A stretch of DNA of 64,000 nt, from contig URGL01000002.1 in the NCBI GenBank assembly GCA_900547405.1, positions 35,907 to 99,906 on the forward strand. Reading direction: 5' to 3'. The translations under genes and the position numbers were made by a program. This document shows, piece after piece, positions 1-7,531 of this stretch (within the stretch, counting starts at the first letter, position 1; each line of letters opens with the position of its first letter). This stretch comes from an uncultured Eubacteriales bacterium (lineage in GTDB: Bacteria > Bacillota > Clostridia > Oscillospirales > Oscillospiraceae). The notes beneath the pieces are model-generated. The model saw only the letters and a program-made list of their open reading frames with translations. It was not told the DNA's origin and did no database searches.

Positions 1-120
1 CGCTGTCTGAGCCGCCTGGGTAAAGACGGCAGATGTCTTATCCGCCGCGGCGCAGCCGGAGAGGCAGACAATGGACAGGCCCAGAACCAGGGCCATGGGT
101 TTTTGATATAGAAAACGCAT
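1..120 (-). CDS. Lipoprotein, N-terminal part only (runs off the left edge)
   Basis: Only the first 40 codons are inside the window. The start ATG at 118-120 has a good AGGAGG-type site (complement of about 128-133). The protein begins with a short basic segment, a hydrophobic stretch and a lipobox ending Leu-Ser-Gly-Cys at residues 20-23, so it should be exported and lipid-anchored. The mature function cannot be read from this fragment. It lies downstream, on the same strand, of DUF4956 and VTC remnants. In Firmicutes that pair is often followed by a CotH-kinase or carbohydrate-binding lipoprotein, so such a role is possible but only inferred from context. Confidence 0.7.
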   Translation of the reverse strand, partial: MRFLYQKPMALVLGLSIVCLSGCAAADKTSAVFTQAAQTA

Positions 121-141
121 AAACTTTACCTCCTATTTGAT

Positions 142-265
142 ACCCTCTCCTGGGAGAGGGTGACCCGGCGAAGCCGGGTCGGGTGTGGGGCGGCACGCAG
201 AACCAACCTGGTTCCGCCCCTCATCCACCGCCAGGGCGGTCCCCCTTCCCCCCAAGGGAAGGTTT
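142..265. repeat. Intergenic palindromic repeat element
   Basis: The stretch has a 20-bp near-palindrome at 142-161 (ACCCTCTCC/GGGAGAGGGT), a second hairpin at about 162-181 (GACCCGGC..GCCGGGTC) and a GC-rich tail with further inverted segments. A near copy of the first palindrome recurs at 1213-1232, so this is a dispersed repeat and not a gene-specific terminator. I see no plausible gene here. Confidence 0.6.
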
Positions 266-270
266 TGGAT

Positions 271-516
271 TTACAGCCGCTCCCCGTCCTTGGGTTCGGC
301 GGGCAGTCCGCTGGATATTTCCAGATTGCCGTTGCGGCAGCGCATGGCATCCAGCAGCTGTTTTTCCTTTGCGGCCTCCTTCAGTCGGACCTGGTATTCC
401 AGGCTGTAGGCAAAGGCCAGCAGGGCCCCCAGACTCAAGGATACCAAAGTTGTAATACAAAAGGCTCCAAAAGTCAAGGAGCTGCCATAAACCGAGGAAA
501 AAATACCGTTAAGCAT
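271..516 (-). pseudogene. DUF4956 membrane protein with an internal deletion
   Basis: The 81-residue frame starts with a segment typical of DUF4956 N-termini: MLNGIFSS, then one or two membrane segments rich in Leu/Ser/Ala. It ends with a segment typical of DUF4956 C-termini (RCRNGNLEI near residues 60-68). The family is usually about 210-230 residues, so roughly 130-140 central residues are missing while the frame stays open. This suggests an in-frame internal deletion. It overlaps the 3' end of the VTC remnant by 8 bases, the usual neighbour of DUF4956 genes. A functional micro-protein cannot be excluded, but decay fits the damaged VTC gene next to it. Confidence 0.55.
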
Positions 517-891
517 AGCGTCTGTCCTCCCGGATCATTTCTTTTTCCATCTGCTGATAAGCTCTGCCGTATTTGGAATAGGACAGAGGGAATATCCCTA
601 TATCCGACAGGACCGAGCTTAGCCACAGGGGCATGGCATTGGAGATCTTGATTTCCATCAGGGTCTCGCCCTCTTTCAGCAATGGCTCGCCCCAGGCACC
701 CAGCCGCAGGTCTAAGCCTCGAATGCGCCAGAGGATATCCCGGTCCAGGGTCAGCCGCAGGCCCGGGTCCTCCAGTCCCCGGAAGGAATCCCGCTCATAG
801 CTGACGAACATGGCCGGGGACAAATCGCCATAGGCAAAAAGGATCCAGTCCAGCTCCCGGAAAATCTGCCCCTCACCGCCGGGGATACTGC
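509..891 (-). pseudogene. 3' part of a VTC-domain polyphosphate polymerase-like gene
   Basis: The C-terminal half of a VTC domain is readable: FVSYERDSF, GLRLTLDRDI.WR, LMEIKI, then MPLWLS..L and FSLSYSKYGRAY-like residues. The frame stays open upstream to about 891 with QIFRELDWIL but has no credible start, and the first half of the domain (about 110-130 residues) is absent. VTC proteins in Firmicutes are linked to polyphosphate or coat-related functions and commonly pair with DUF4956. At about 880-900 this remnant abuts a histidine kinase fragment on the opposite strand, which points to a deletion or rearrangement junction there. Confidence 0.6.
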
Positions 892-897
892 CATCTT

Positions 898-1212
898 CAG
901 CGGATTGCCGCCAGCCTGATGGAAAACGCCATCAAATACGAGCCCAGGGGCGGCCAAGTCCTGGTAACCCTTACCCGTTCCCGCCGTCACGCAATTCTGG
1001 AGGTCCGCAACCGAAGCACCCGTATCTCTCAGGAGGACCTGCCCCATATCTTCGACCGGTTCTACCGCAGCGACAAAAGCCGCCAGTCAAAAACCGGCGG
1101 CCACGGGTTGGGTTTGGCAATTACGAAGGAAATGGTCACAAAGCTGGGAGGCACCATCCAGGCTGGCAGCGGGGAGGATGGCACCGCATTCACCGTAAAG
1201 CTCCCGCTATAA
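898..1212 (+). pseudogene. 3' end of a sensor histidine kinase gene (HATPase domain)
   Basis: About 105 residues of a HATPase_c domain are readable. They show the N-box (SLMENAIKY), then EDLPHIFDRFYRSDKSR (F-box) and GHGLGLAITKEM (G2 box), and the domain ends naturally with FTVKLPL before a stop. The sensor part, the HisKA helix with its histidine and any start codon are missing. The usual G1 motif is also poor (VRNRSTRIS). In the frame before 898 some kinase-like residues may continue after a one-base shift. A stand-alone ATPase fragment of this kind is unlikely to work, so I read it as a remnant. Confidence 0.65.
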
Positions 1213-1232
1213 ACCCTCTCCCGGGAGAGGGT
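1213..1232. repeat. 20-bp perfect palindrome, copy of the element at 142-161
   Basis: The 20 bases read ACCCTCTCCC/GGGAGAGGGT and match the palindrome at 142-161 except at the centre. It sits between the kinase remnant and the acyltransferase stop, so it may also act as a hairpin at both 3' ends. Confidence 0.6.
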
Positions 1233-1245
1233 GGCAGGTCTGGAA

Positions 1246-2253
1246 TTATCTTCCCAGTGCCCAGCGGAATCTTGACCGAAGCAGCAGCTCATTGAGGAGC
1301 GTCAGCACCAATAAAATGAGTGCCAGTTCCAGACTCTTCTCCCCCAGCATGGCGAGCCGGTTGGGGAAGTTCTCCATGGGTATCCCCAGCTTCGGGAAAT
1401 AGACATAAATAGCCGTGATCACCGGGGTCTGGTGCCAGACAAAGTAGATCAGACTGTTCCGGCCCAGATAGCGGATGGGCTTCGCTGTTATCCACTGAGA
1501 GGCAAGGAGCACCGCTCCGATGCCGCAGAAGGCCCCGAAGTAGCTCCACAGGGGGCTGCCATACTGATTCTTGAATACGTCCATGCCGGCAGTCATTCCC
1601 TTCACCACCGTGAAGGCAACGGCCAGGTTTCCGGCGGTCAGCAGCCCGAGGGCAATAGGTCTGGTTTTTCCACTTTGGAGCCAGGACAGGGTCTTCGGGC
1701 TGTCTTTCAGCAGATATCCCCCAATAAAAAAGGGCATGACCCCAAAGCAGGCATCCAGGTTCCAGGGCAGCACAGGCAGCCCCGCCTTTGCGTAAAGAAT
1801 GCCCACAGCCCCCATAGCGGCTGCCGTCAGCGCCAGAGGTACCGGCTTTTTGACCAGCCGAAGCAGCCAGTAAGCCAGAATTTCCAGCAGGAACAGGCAA
1901 GCCAGAAACCAGATGGGCCACAGCCGCCGCTGGACCAACACTCCCAGGCTCATCTCCCCCACCCGTTCCCAAAAGTCTGCCGAACTCCCGGCCAGAGCCG
2001 CCTCCGCCGGGATGATGGGCAGGGCCAGCGCGAAATAGGGCAGCAGCAGTTTTTGAAGCTTCCCTTTCCAAAAGTCCACCCAGGGCCGGTCCGCCCGAAA
2101 AAGGAACCCGGACAGGAAGAAAAACAGCGGCACATGGAAGGTATAAAGCCACCGGGAAATCGGGTGCCCGGTCATCACATGGGAGAGGATGATTGCCAGC
2201 ATCCCCCAGCCCTTGGCCGTATCCACCCAGGTGACTCTTTTCCCTCTTTCCAT
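1246..2253 (-). CDS. Membrane acyltransferase, family 3 (fucose-acetylase-like)
   Basis: The 335-residue protein looks like an integral membrane O-acyltransferase of the Acyl_transf_3 group, which acetylates sugars or cell-envelope glycans. The N-terminus has the family pattern WVDTAKGWGMLAIILSH followed by TFHVPLFFFLSGFLF, with the His-containing first helix. About ten hydrophobic segments follow. An upstream in-frame ATG exists at 2274, but GGAGG at 2262-2266 lies 8 bases before the ATG at 2253, so I chose the shorter form. No operon partner is evident, because the next gene upstream is separated by a repeat-bearing gap. A role in modifying the surface polysaccharide made from the 6-36 kb locus is possible. 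Confidence 0.8.
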   Translation of the reverse strand: MERGKRVTWVDTAKGWGMLAIILSHVMTGHPISRWLYTFHVPLFFFLSGFLFRADRPWVDFWKGKLQKLLLPYFALALPIIPAEAALAGSSADFWERVGEMSLGVLVQRRLWPIWFLACLFLLEILAYWLLRLVKKPVPLALTAAAMGAVGILYAKAGLPVLPWNLDACFGVMPFFIGGYLLKDSPKTLSWLQSGKTRPIALGLLTAGNLAVAFTVVKGMTAGMDVFKNQYGSPLWSYFGAFCGIGAVLLASQWITAKPIRYLGRNSLIYFVWHQTPVITAIYVYFPKLGIPMENFPNRLAMLGEKSLELALILLVLTLLNELLLRSRFRWALGR

Positions 2254-2288
2254 ATACCCAGCCTCCAGCTTCATTTCTCAAATCCGCA

Positions 2289-2391
2289 GGGGCGGCTGCC
2301 AGCCGCCCGCCAGCCTTTCGGAACGGAACGCTGAAATCAAGCGCTCAATCTCGGAAGCCAGACGGGCGGCTAATAGCCGCCCCTACAGGAA
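2289..2391. repeat. Pair of GC-rich inverted repeats
   Basis: Two related palindromes built on GGGCGGCT..AGCCGCCC lie at 2289-2308 and 2364-2382, about 75 bases apart. Both belong to the same repeat type, which fills most of the gap between the acyltransferase gene and the upstream LRR gene. Confidence 0.55.
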
Positions 2392-2396
2392 GGTGA

Positions 2397-3950
2397 TCAA
2401 TCCATATAATACATATCCAAAGCGTCCCGCATCTTGTAGTAGTTGGGGAGCTTCCGCCAACCGTAGCCGATGGCATCGGTGCCGATACCCACCACATGGG
2501 TGTTGGGCAGAGCCTGTGTCCACTCGTAGACAACGCCGTTGCCACGCTCCATGCACCAGAGATTTTTCAGCCAGGTCATTTTCTTGACAGGCTCCGGATC
2601 GGCAAAGGTGCGGCTCAGGTTCACATCCTCCAGGGCGGTACAGCCCAGCAGAGGCTCGTAGGACTCAATGGCACACCAGCTCAGCTCCAGCCATATCAGC
2701 TCCTTGCAATTGCTGATAGGTGTCAGGTCCCGGACATCGGTATCCGCCAAAATCAGGTACTTCAGGTGAGGCATATACGCCACAAAGTCGATATTGCGCA
2801 CCCGGGAGTGGCCGATGTCAATGGCGATCATATCCTCGCAGTACTTCAGATCCACGGCGTTCCAGTCCCGGAAATAGCCGTCGCCCTGGGTCAGGGGCAT
2901 AAATTTCGTATCATCCGTCCGTGCCTTGCAGATGGAGCCTAAGTACACCGTCCAGACCACCTTGTATTCCGCCCGCTTTTCTTCCCGGAAGGCGGCCAGA
3001 GTCTCGTTGTCCAGGCCGCAGTCGGTCAGGTTCAGCTTGGTAATATTGGGGAAGCAGGAGGCATAGCGTGCCGCCTCTTCGGTGCTCGTGAGCTTCAGTC
3101 CCGTCAGGTCCACCTCTTCCGCGGTTTCAGGCACGATACGGTCCCCCACCTGAATGGTCCAGCGGATGGTCACATTGGGGTAGTCCTCCCGCAGCTGACG
3201 CAGCTCCTCCCCTGTGGCCTGGGGATTGGTGATGTCCACGGTCTTCAGATTCTTCATGGCCGGAATGACGCCGCTGAGTTCCTGGGTGGTGGCATTTGTC
3301 ACCGTCAGAGCAGTCGCTGCGAGATCCACCACCTGGCCGCCAATGTGCATACTGAAATTCACATTCCAGTCCGGATGATCCGTTTGGAGCTGCAGCAGCA
3401 GCACATAGTCATAACACTTTTGGGCGTTGACGGTGTGAAGCTTGGGCAGATACGCCATCGCGTCCACATCCTCCTGAGTCAGCTTCGTCACCTTTACCGT
3501 GGCCGCGGACTGGTCGTAGGTCCGGCCGTCGATCTGCACGTGATAATTCACCTGGCAGCTGGGCTTGCGCCGGACCACCTCCATGAGCTGAGGATAATCC
3601 TGGCAGTCCTGGGCCTGGAGCACCTCCAGCTGGGGAAAGTAATCCAAAACCTCCACATCCTCATCCGTCAGGGTTTCCACGGTAAGCTCCGAGGTAAAAC
3701 TGGGGTATTTCTCCCCCTGGAAGGGAACATTCCACAGGATGGTACATCCGGGAAGTTTTTTCTTCAGCGTATCGTAGGCAGAGCAGGTCACCTCCCGCTC
3801 CCGCAGGTCCAACGCGGATTCGTTCCGCTTGTACAGGTGCCCCTCTACAACAACAAATCGCTCCAGGGTAAAAAACGCGCCTGCCGCCACTGCCAGCATC
3901 AGGATCACCGCAATGACGATTGCGACCCACTTTGCTACGGCATTTTTCAT
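2397..3950 (-). CDS. Membrane-anchored leucine-rich-repeat protein
   Basis: The 517-residue protein starts with a basic N-terminus and one strong hydrophobic segment (residues about 8-28), so it is probably an anchored or secreted surface protein. The rest holds irregular leucine-rich units such as LPKLHTVNAQKC, MKNLKTVDIT, FPNITKLNLTDC, MPHLKYLILADT and CKELIWLELSWC. Three internal segments near residues 60-240 resemble each other (FPQLEVLQAQDC, LPKLHTVNAQKC, MKNLKTVDI), suggesting duplicated modules. No enzyme motif is visible. LRR surface proteins of this kind usually bind proteins or glycans. It has its own promoter (see 4017-4045) and is separated from noc, which ends 31 bases upstream of that promoter's -10 element. 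Confidence 0.75.
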   Translation of the reverse strand: MKNAVAKWVAIVIAVILMLAVAAGAFFTLERFVVVEGHLYKRNESALDLREREVTCSAYDTLKKKLPGCTILWNVPFQGEKYPSFTSELTVETLTDEDVEVLDYFPQLEVLQAQDCQDYPQLMEVVRRKPSCQVNYHVQIDGRTYDQSAATVKVTKLTQEDVDAMAYLPKLHTVNAQKCYDYVLLLQLQTDHPDWNVNFSMHIGGQVVDLAATALTVTNATTQELSGVIPAMKNLKTVDITNPQATGEELRQLREDYPNVTIRWTIQVGDRIVPETAEEVDLTGLKLTSTEEAARYASCFPNITKLNLTDCGLDNETLAAFREEKRAEYKVVWTVYLGSICKARTDDTKFMPLTQGDGYFRDWNAVDLKYCEDMIAIDIGHSRVRNIDFVAYMPHLKYLILADTDVRDLTPISNCKELIWLELSWCAIESYEPLLGCTALEDVNLSRTFADPEPVKKMTWLKNLWCMERGNGVVYEWTQALPNTHVVGIGTDAIGYGWRKLPNYYKMRDALDMYYMD

Positions 3951-4016
3951 AGCATATGCTCCTTATGTGTGTTTCCGAAGAAAACCGAAATTTTCTTCCA
4001 TATTTTCTCTCTTTGT

Positions 4017-4045
4017 ATTATGCGCAAAATGGAAGCATATGTCAA
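4017..4045 (-). promoter_or_regulatory. Sigma-A promoter for the LRR gene
   Basis: Leftward TTGACA (4040-4045), a 17-base spacer and CATAAT (4017-4022) form a near-consensus promoter. It lies between the noc stop and the LRR start about 65 bases further on. Confidence 0.7.
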
Positions 4046-4053
4046 GGACTTTT

Positions 4054-4848
4054 TCACTTTTCAAAGGTTTTGGGAATGGTAATGGTCAAAACAATTTGGT
4101 TTTCCGTCTCCCGTCGCTCCGATACCGCCGGAATGCCGGAGCGCTGGATCTTTGCAAGGGAATCCGTCAGACTGTTGAGAAAATTTCCCAGGTTGGTCTG
4201 CCGTTTTCTGGGCGTTTTTCGGGACAGCAGGGTTTCAATATAGCGCTCAGCAGCTGCCACGCTGAGTCCGTTCTTCTCGATATAGCCGATGGCCTCCCGC
4301 TTTTCTGCCTCTCCCGTCAGCTTCAGCAGAGCCCGGGCATGGCGCTCCGTAAGCCCCGCCTCCCGGATGGCATCCAGGATCTTCTCCCCGTGGCGCAGGA
4401 GCCGCAGCTTGTTGGCCACGCTGCTTTGGCTCTTTCCCAGGAGCCTTGCCGTCTGCTCCTGGGAAAGATTCTGGGCCCGCATCAGCGCGGCAATGCCCAT
4501 AGCCTCCTCCACAAAGTCCAGATCCTGCCGTTGGAGATTTTCTACCAGGGCGGCAATACCGGACTCCTGGTCGTCCATTTGCAGCAGGATGCAGGGCACT
4601 TCCGTCAGTCCCGCCTGGGCCGCCGCCCGAAGCCGCCGCTCCCCGGCGATGAGCTCATAGCCCCCTGCTGTACGCCGAACGGACAGCGGCTGCAGCACCC
4701 CATGGGCCCGGATGGATTCTGCCAGCTCGTCCAGGGCTTCCGGCCGAAACACCCGCCTCGGCTGCATGGGATTGGGCCGGATAGCCCGGATGGGCAGAAA
4801 GACGACCCTCCCGGTCTCCATATAGGTCTTCAGCTTCTGGCACTGCAT
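4054..4848 (-). CDS. noc: ParB-family DNA-binding protein, Noc-like
   Basis: The 264-residue protein has the ParB N-terminal nuclease-like CTP-binding region, with GGYELIAGERRLRA at about residues 62-75 and ALVENLQRQDL at about 99-109. A helix-turn-helix follows (LSQEQTARLLGKSQSSVANKLRLL). The C-terminal part resembles Noc, the nucleoid-occlusion protein, more than Spo0J: a dimerisation tail with NSLTDSLAKIQRSGI and a final ITIPK. No parA gene lies beside it, which also favours Noc. The start at 4848 follows a GGAGG site 7-8 bases upstream. Noc spreads from its DNA sites and blocks septum assembly over the nucleoid. I did not find an obvious Noc-binding palindrome nearby. Spo0J is the alternative. 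Confidence 0.75.
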   Translation of the reverse strand: MQCQKLKTYMETGRVVFLPIRAIRPNPMQPRRVFRPEALDELAESIRAHGVLQPLSVRRTAGGYELIAGERRLRAAAQAGLTEVPCILLQMDDQESGIAALVENLQRQDLDFVEEAMGIAALMRAQNLSQEQTARLLGKSQSSVANKLRLLRHGEKILDAIREAGLTERHARALLKLTGEAEKREAIGYIEKNGLSVAAAERYIETLLSRKTPRKRQTNLGNFLNSLTDSLAKIQRSGIPAVSERRETENQIVLTITIPKTFEK

Positions 4849-4989
4849 TGCCCTTCCTCCCCCGGTAAAAGATACCTCCTATTCTAGCCCCTCGGAATGC
4901 GGAAATCCCACGAAACCGTCCCCGGATCCGGTGCTTTTTCCGCAGGACCGGCATCACCCAAAAAAATTCAGGAAATCCTAAAATTTTCC

Positions 4990-5018
4990 TTTACTTTTTC
5001 AATCAATACGTGTATACT
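4990..5018 (+). promoter_or_regulatory. Promoter of the THF riboswitch-folT unit
   Basis: TTTACT (4990-4995), a 17-base spacer and TATACT (5013-5018) place the transcription start at about 5024, right at the 5' edge of the riboswitch aptamer. Confidence 0.65.
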
Positions 5019-5022
5019 GATT

Positions 5023-5126
5023 GGCGAACAGAGTAGGAGACCCTGCGTGAAGTGCTGTCAAGATGGGGAGTTGTGTGACAGACGAAGGACTTGTGTCCGC
5101 GATGGGATCTCCGCACCCGCTGCGCC
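5023..5126 (+). promoter_or_regulatory. Tetrahydrofolate (THF) riboswitch aptamer
   Basis: The sequence carries the conserved THF (folT motif) blocks in order: GAGTAG at 5031-5036, GCGTGAAG at 5045-5052, a GGG segment near 5065, ACGAAG at 5082-5087 and a closing CGCACCCGCT side at about 5112-5121. GGCG/CGCC ends can pair to close the outer stem. It precedes a folate transporter S-component gene, the usual partner of this class. Binding of reduced folates is expected to favour the downstream terminator at 5213-5245. Confidence 0.88.
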
Positions 5127-5212
5127 ATAATCGAGGGTCTGCCTTCTTTTATGTGGCAACGATACTCCGTTAGGTGACGTATGCGCCTTGCGGTTTACTC
5201 GGCGTACTTTCT

Positions 5213-5245
5213 CCCCGGCGGTATTTTCCGCTGGGGTTTTTGTTT
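5213..5245 (+). terminator. Intrinsic terminator of the THF riboswitch
   Basis: CCCCGGCGG (5213-5221), a 6-base loop and CCGCTGGGG (5228-5236) form a nine-pair stem followed by TTTTTGTTT. It lies between the aptamer and the folT ribosome site, so it is the likely expression platform of a folate-off switch. Confidence 0.85.
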
Positions 5246-5293
5246 GCCGGGTCCCTGGTCTCGTCACCGCTACAACAAAGGAGGTACTTTTTC

Positions 5294-6361
5294 ATGTCCA
5301 ACAACCAAAAATCCACCGCACTCTATCCCCACCCCTTTTCCCGGGCCTATTGGCGTGACGCCGCCGCGGAGCTGAAGGACACCCACATGCTGGTCTTTGC
5401 CGCCCTGATGATCGCCCTGCGGCTGGTGATGAAGCAGGTCTCCATTCCCATCACACCGACTCTGCGGATCAACACCGGCTACTTTGTCAATGCCTTAGGC
5501 GCAATGGTCTTCGGCCCCGTCATGGCTGCCATCTGCGCCGCGATCACGGACGTGCTGGGCTACATCATCCGTCCCAACGGTGTCTACTTTCTCCCCTTCA
5601 TTCTGACAGAGATCGGCGGCTCCGTGATCTTCGCCCTGTTTCTCTACCGAGCCAAGGTGACCACCACCCGGGTGGTTTTGAGCCGGTTTACCATCAATCT
5701 GCTCATCAATGTCGTGCTGCAAACGCCAATTTATATGGCCTACTATGCTCTCTACATGGGCGGCAAGCAGTATACGCTCCTGATTGCCATGCCCGGCATT
5801 GTCAAGAACATCCTCATGTTCCCCATTGAGAGCTTCCTGCTGGCCCTATTTCTCTCTATCATGCTGCCCATCACCGCCCGTCTGGGCCTCACCTATTCCG
5901 GCAGCGACGCCAAAAAAGAGCTGAAATTCACCGGCAAGCAGGTTGCCACCCTGGCGGTGCTCCTGGTTGTGGGCATCGGCTGCGTCTTCGGCTACCTGAG
6001 CTACTACTACAAAACCACTTCTCTTTCCGCCAAATATTCCACCGAGGAGCGGTATGAGAAGAACACCCAGATGACTCAGGTCCTGGCCCACAGCGAAAAC
6101 CTGGACCCGGAGACCGCCGTCACCATTGTGGAGAGCGCCTACAAGAAATTCCTTTCCAACGAAATCACCTATACCGTAGCCGTCTACACCCTGGAAGACG
6201 GCAAACTGGAGGGTTACGATAAGGATCTGGAAACCATCCGAGGCCTGTCCAAATCTAAGGCCAAAGCCGTGGCCAAAGACGGGGTCATGTCCTACCAGGA
6301 AACTGCCACGATTGTCCTCGACGATAAGACCGGCCAGGTGCTGTCCCTGACGGTAAAATAA
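5294..6361 (+). CDS. folT: Folate ECF transporter S component FolT, with a C-terminal extension
   Basis: The first about 200 residues form a six-helix ECF S component, with MKQVSIPITPTLRINTGYFVNALGAMVFGP and GYIIRPNGVYFLPFILTEIGGS typical of FolT. It would bind folate and load it through a shared EcfAAT module, which is not in this window. The start at 5294 follows AAAGGAGG with 8 bases spacing; an upstream in-frame ATG at 5174 lies inside the leader and is rejected. After the S domain there is a seventh hydrophobic segment (about residues 218-238) and a roughly 110-residue soluble tail with alternating charged and PepSY-like residues (VLDDKTGQVLSLTV at the end). FolT proteins are normally about 170-200 residues, so at 355 residues the tail is an unusual addition. 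Confidence 0.85.
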   Translation: MSNNQKSTALYPHPFSRAYWRDAAAELKDTHMLVFAALMIALRLVMKQVSIPITPTLRINTGYFVNALGAMVFGPVMAAICAAITDVLGYIIRPNGVYFLPFILTEIGGSVIFALFLYRAKVTTTRVVLSRFTINLLINVVLQTPIYMAYYALYMGGKQYTLLIAMPGIVKNILMFPIESFLLALFLSIMLPITARLGLTYSGSDAKKELKFTGKQVATLAVLLVVGIGCVFGYLSYYYKTTSLSAKYSTEERYEKNTQMTQVLAHSENLDPETAVTIVESAYKKFLSNEITYTVAVYTLEDGKLEGYDKDLETIRGLSKSKAKAVAKDGVMSYQETATIVLDDKTGQVLSLTVK

Positions 6362-6403
6362 AATTTAAGGGGCTGCCTCAAATAATTGGGGGAAATACAA
6401 AAA

Positions 6404-6446
6404 CAACCGTGATGGAACCACGATAGGGACCATTACGGTTGCTTTT
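6404..6446 (+). terminator. Terminator after folT
   Basis: CAACCGTGATGG (6404-6415) pairs with CCATTACGGTTG (6430-6441), with one G-U pair, and is followed by CTTTTTG. It ends the folT transcript just before the convergent rfbB stop at 6453. Confidence 0.8.
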
Positions 6447-6452
6447 TGATTG

Positions 6453-7520
6453 TTACAACTCCTTCGTTTGGTACATATCCTCGTAGTACTTCTGATAAGC
6501 GCCGGAGGTTACATTATTCATCCAATCCTCATGCTGTAAGTACCAGTCGATGGTCAGGACGATGCCCTTTTCGAAGGGGGTCTCGGGATACCAGCCCAGG
6601 TCGTTCTTGATCTTGGTGGGGTCGATGCCGTAGCGGCGGTCGTGGCCCAGGCGATCCTCCACGTGCTTGATCAGGTCCTCGCTGATGCCCTCGTCATTCA
6701 GCCGGTCGTGGAGCTGGGCGATGATGGTTTTGACGATAAAGATGTTGGGCCGCTCGTTGTGGCCGCCCACGTTGTAGACCTCGCCTACCTTGCCACCGTC
6801 ACAGACCATGTCAATGGCCTTGCAGTGATCCTCTACATATAGCCAATCCCGGACTTGCATGCCATCGCCGTAGACGGGGAGCTGCTTGTGGTGCTTCACG
6901 TTGTTGATCATCAGAGGGATCAGCTTCTCCGGGAACTGGTAGGGGCCGTAGTTGTTGGAGCAGCGGGTGATGTTGACGGGCATGCCGTAGGTGTCGTGGA
7001 AAGCCATGACGAACATATCCGCGCTGGCCTTGGAGGAGGAGTAGGGGCTGTGGGGGCACAGGGGGGTAGTCTCCATGAAGAAGCCTTCCGCACCCAGAGC
7101 ACCGTAGACCTCGTCGGTGGACACCTGGAGATACTTCTTGCCCGGTTTCCAGCTCTTGGTCCCAGCGTTGTACCAGGCCTCCTTGGCCCGCTGCAAGAGG
7201 TTCACGGTGCCCATGACGTTGGTCTGGACGAAGATTTCCGGGTTGGCAATGGACCGGTCCACGTGGCTCTCAGCCGCGAAGTTTATGACATAGTCAAAGT
7301 CGTATTTCTGAAACAGGGATGTTACCAGCTCCTTGTCGCAGATATCCCCCTGGACAAAGACGTGCCGGGGGTCTCCTTCCACGCCCTTCAGGTTTTCCAG
7401 GTTCCCGGCGTAGGTCAGCTTGTCCAGGTTGACCAGGAGAATGTCATCGTGCTTTTTCAGCATGTAGTAGACGAAGTTGGAGCCAATGAAGCCCGCACCG
7501 CCAGTTATGAATATCGTCAT
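6453..7520 (-). CDS. rfbB: dTDP-glucose 4,6-dehydratase
   Basis: The 355-residue extended short-chain dehydrogenase converts dTDP-glucose to dTDP-4-keto-6-deoxyglucose. The NAD motif GGAGFIGSNF is at residues 6-15. The active-site region shows STDEVYG, then YSSSKASADM with the Tyr-x3-Lys pair, and RCSNNYGPYQFPEKLIP is diagnostic of RfbB. Length is normal for the family. It is the last gene of the leftward dTDP-sugar set, 11 bases after rfbA. Neither rfbC nor rfbD is present beside it, so the keto-sugar probably goes to the neighbouring aminotransferase and not to rhamnose, at least from this locus. Confidence 0.93.
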   Translation of the reverse strand: MTIFITGGAGFIGSNFVYYMLKKHDDILLVNLDKLTYAGNLENLKGVEGDPRHVFVQGDICDKELVTSLFQKYDFDYVINFAAESHVDRSIANPEIFVQTNVMGTVNLLQRAKEAWYNAGTKSWKPGKKYLQVSTDEVYGALGAEGFFMETTPLCPHSPYSSSKASADMFVMAFHDTYGMPVNITRCSNNYGPYQFPEKLIPLMINNVKHHKQLPVYGDGMQVRDWLYVEDHCKAIDMVCDGGKVGEVYNVGGHNERPNIFIVKTIIAQLHDRLNDEGISEDLIKHVEDRLGHDRRYGIDPTKIKNDLGWYPETPFEKGIVLTIDWYLQHEDWMNNVTSGAYQKYYEDMYQTKEL

Positions 7521-7531
7521 ATTGGCTCCTC

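Noticed and set aside
4849..4989. A Noc-binding site or parS near noc
   Set aside because: No ATTTCCCGGGAAAT or TGTTCCACGTGAAACA-like palindrome is present in this gap.
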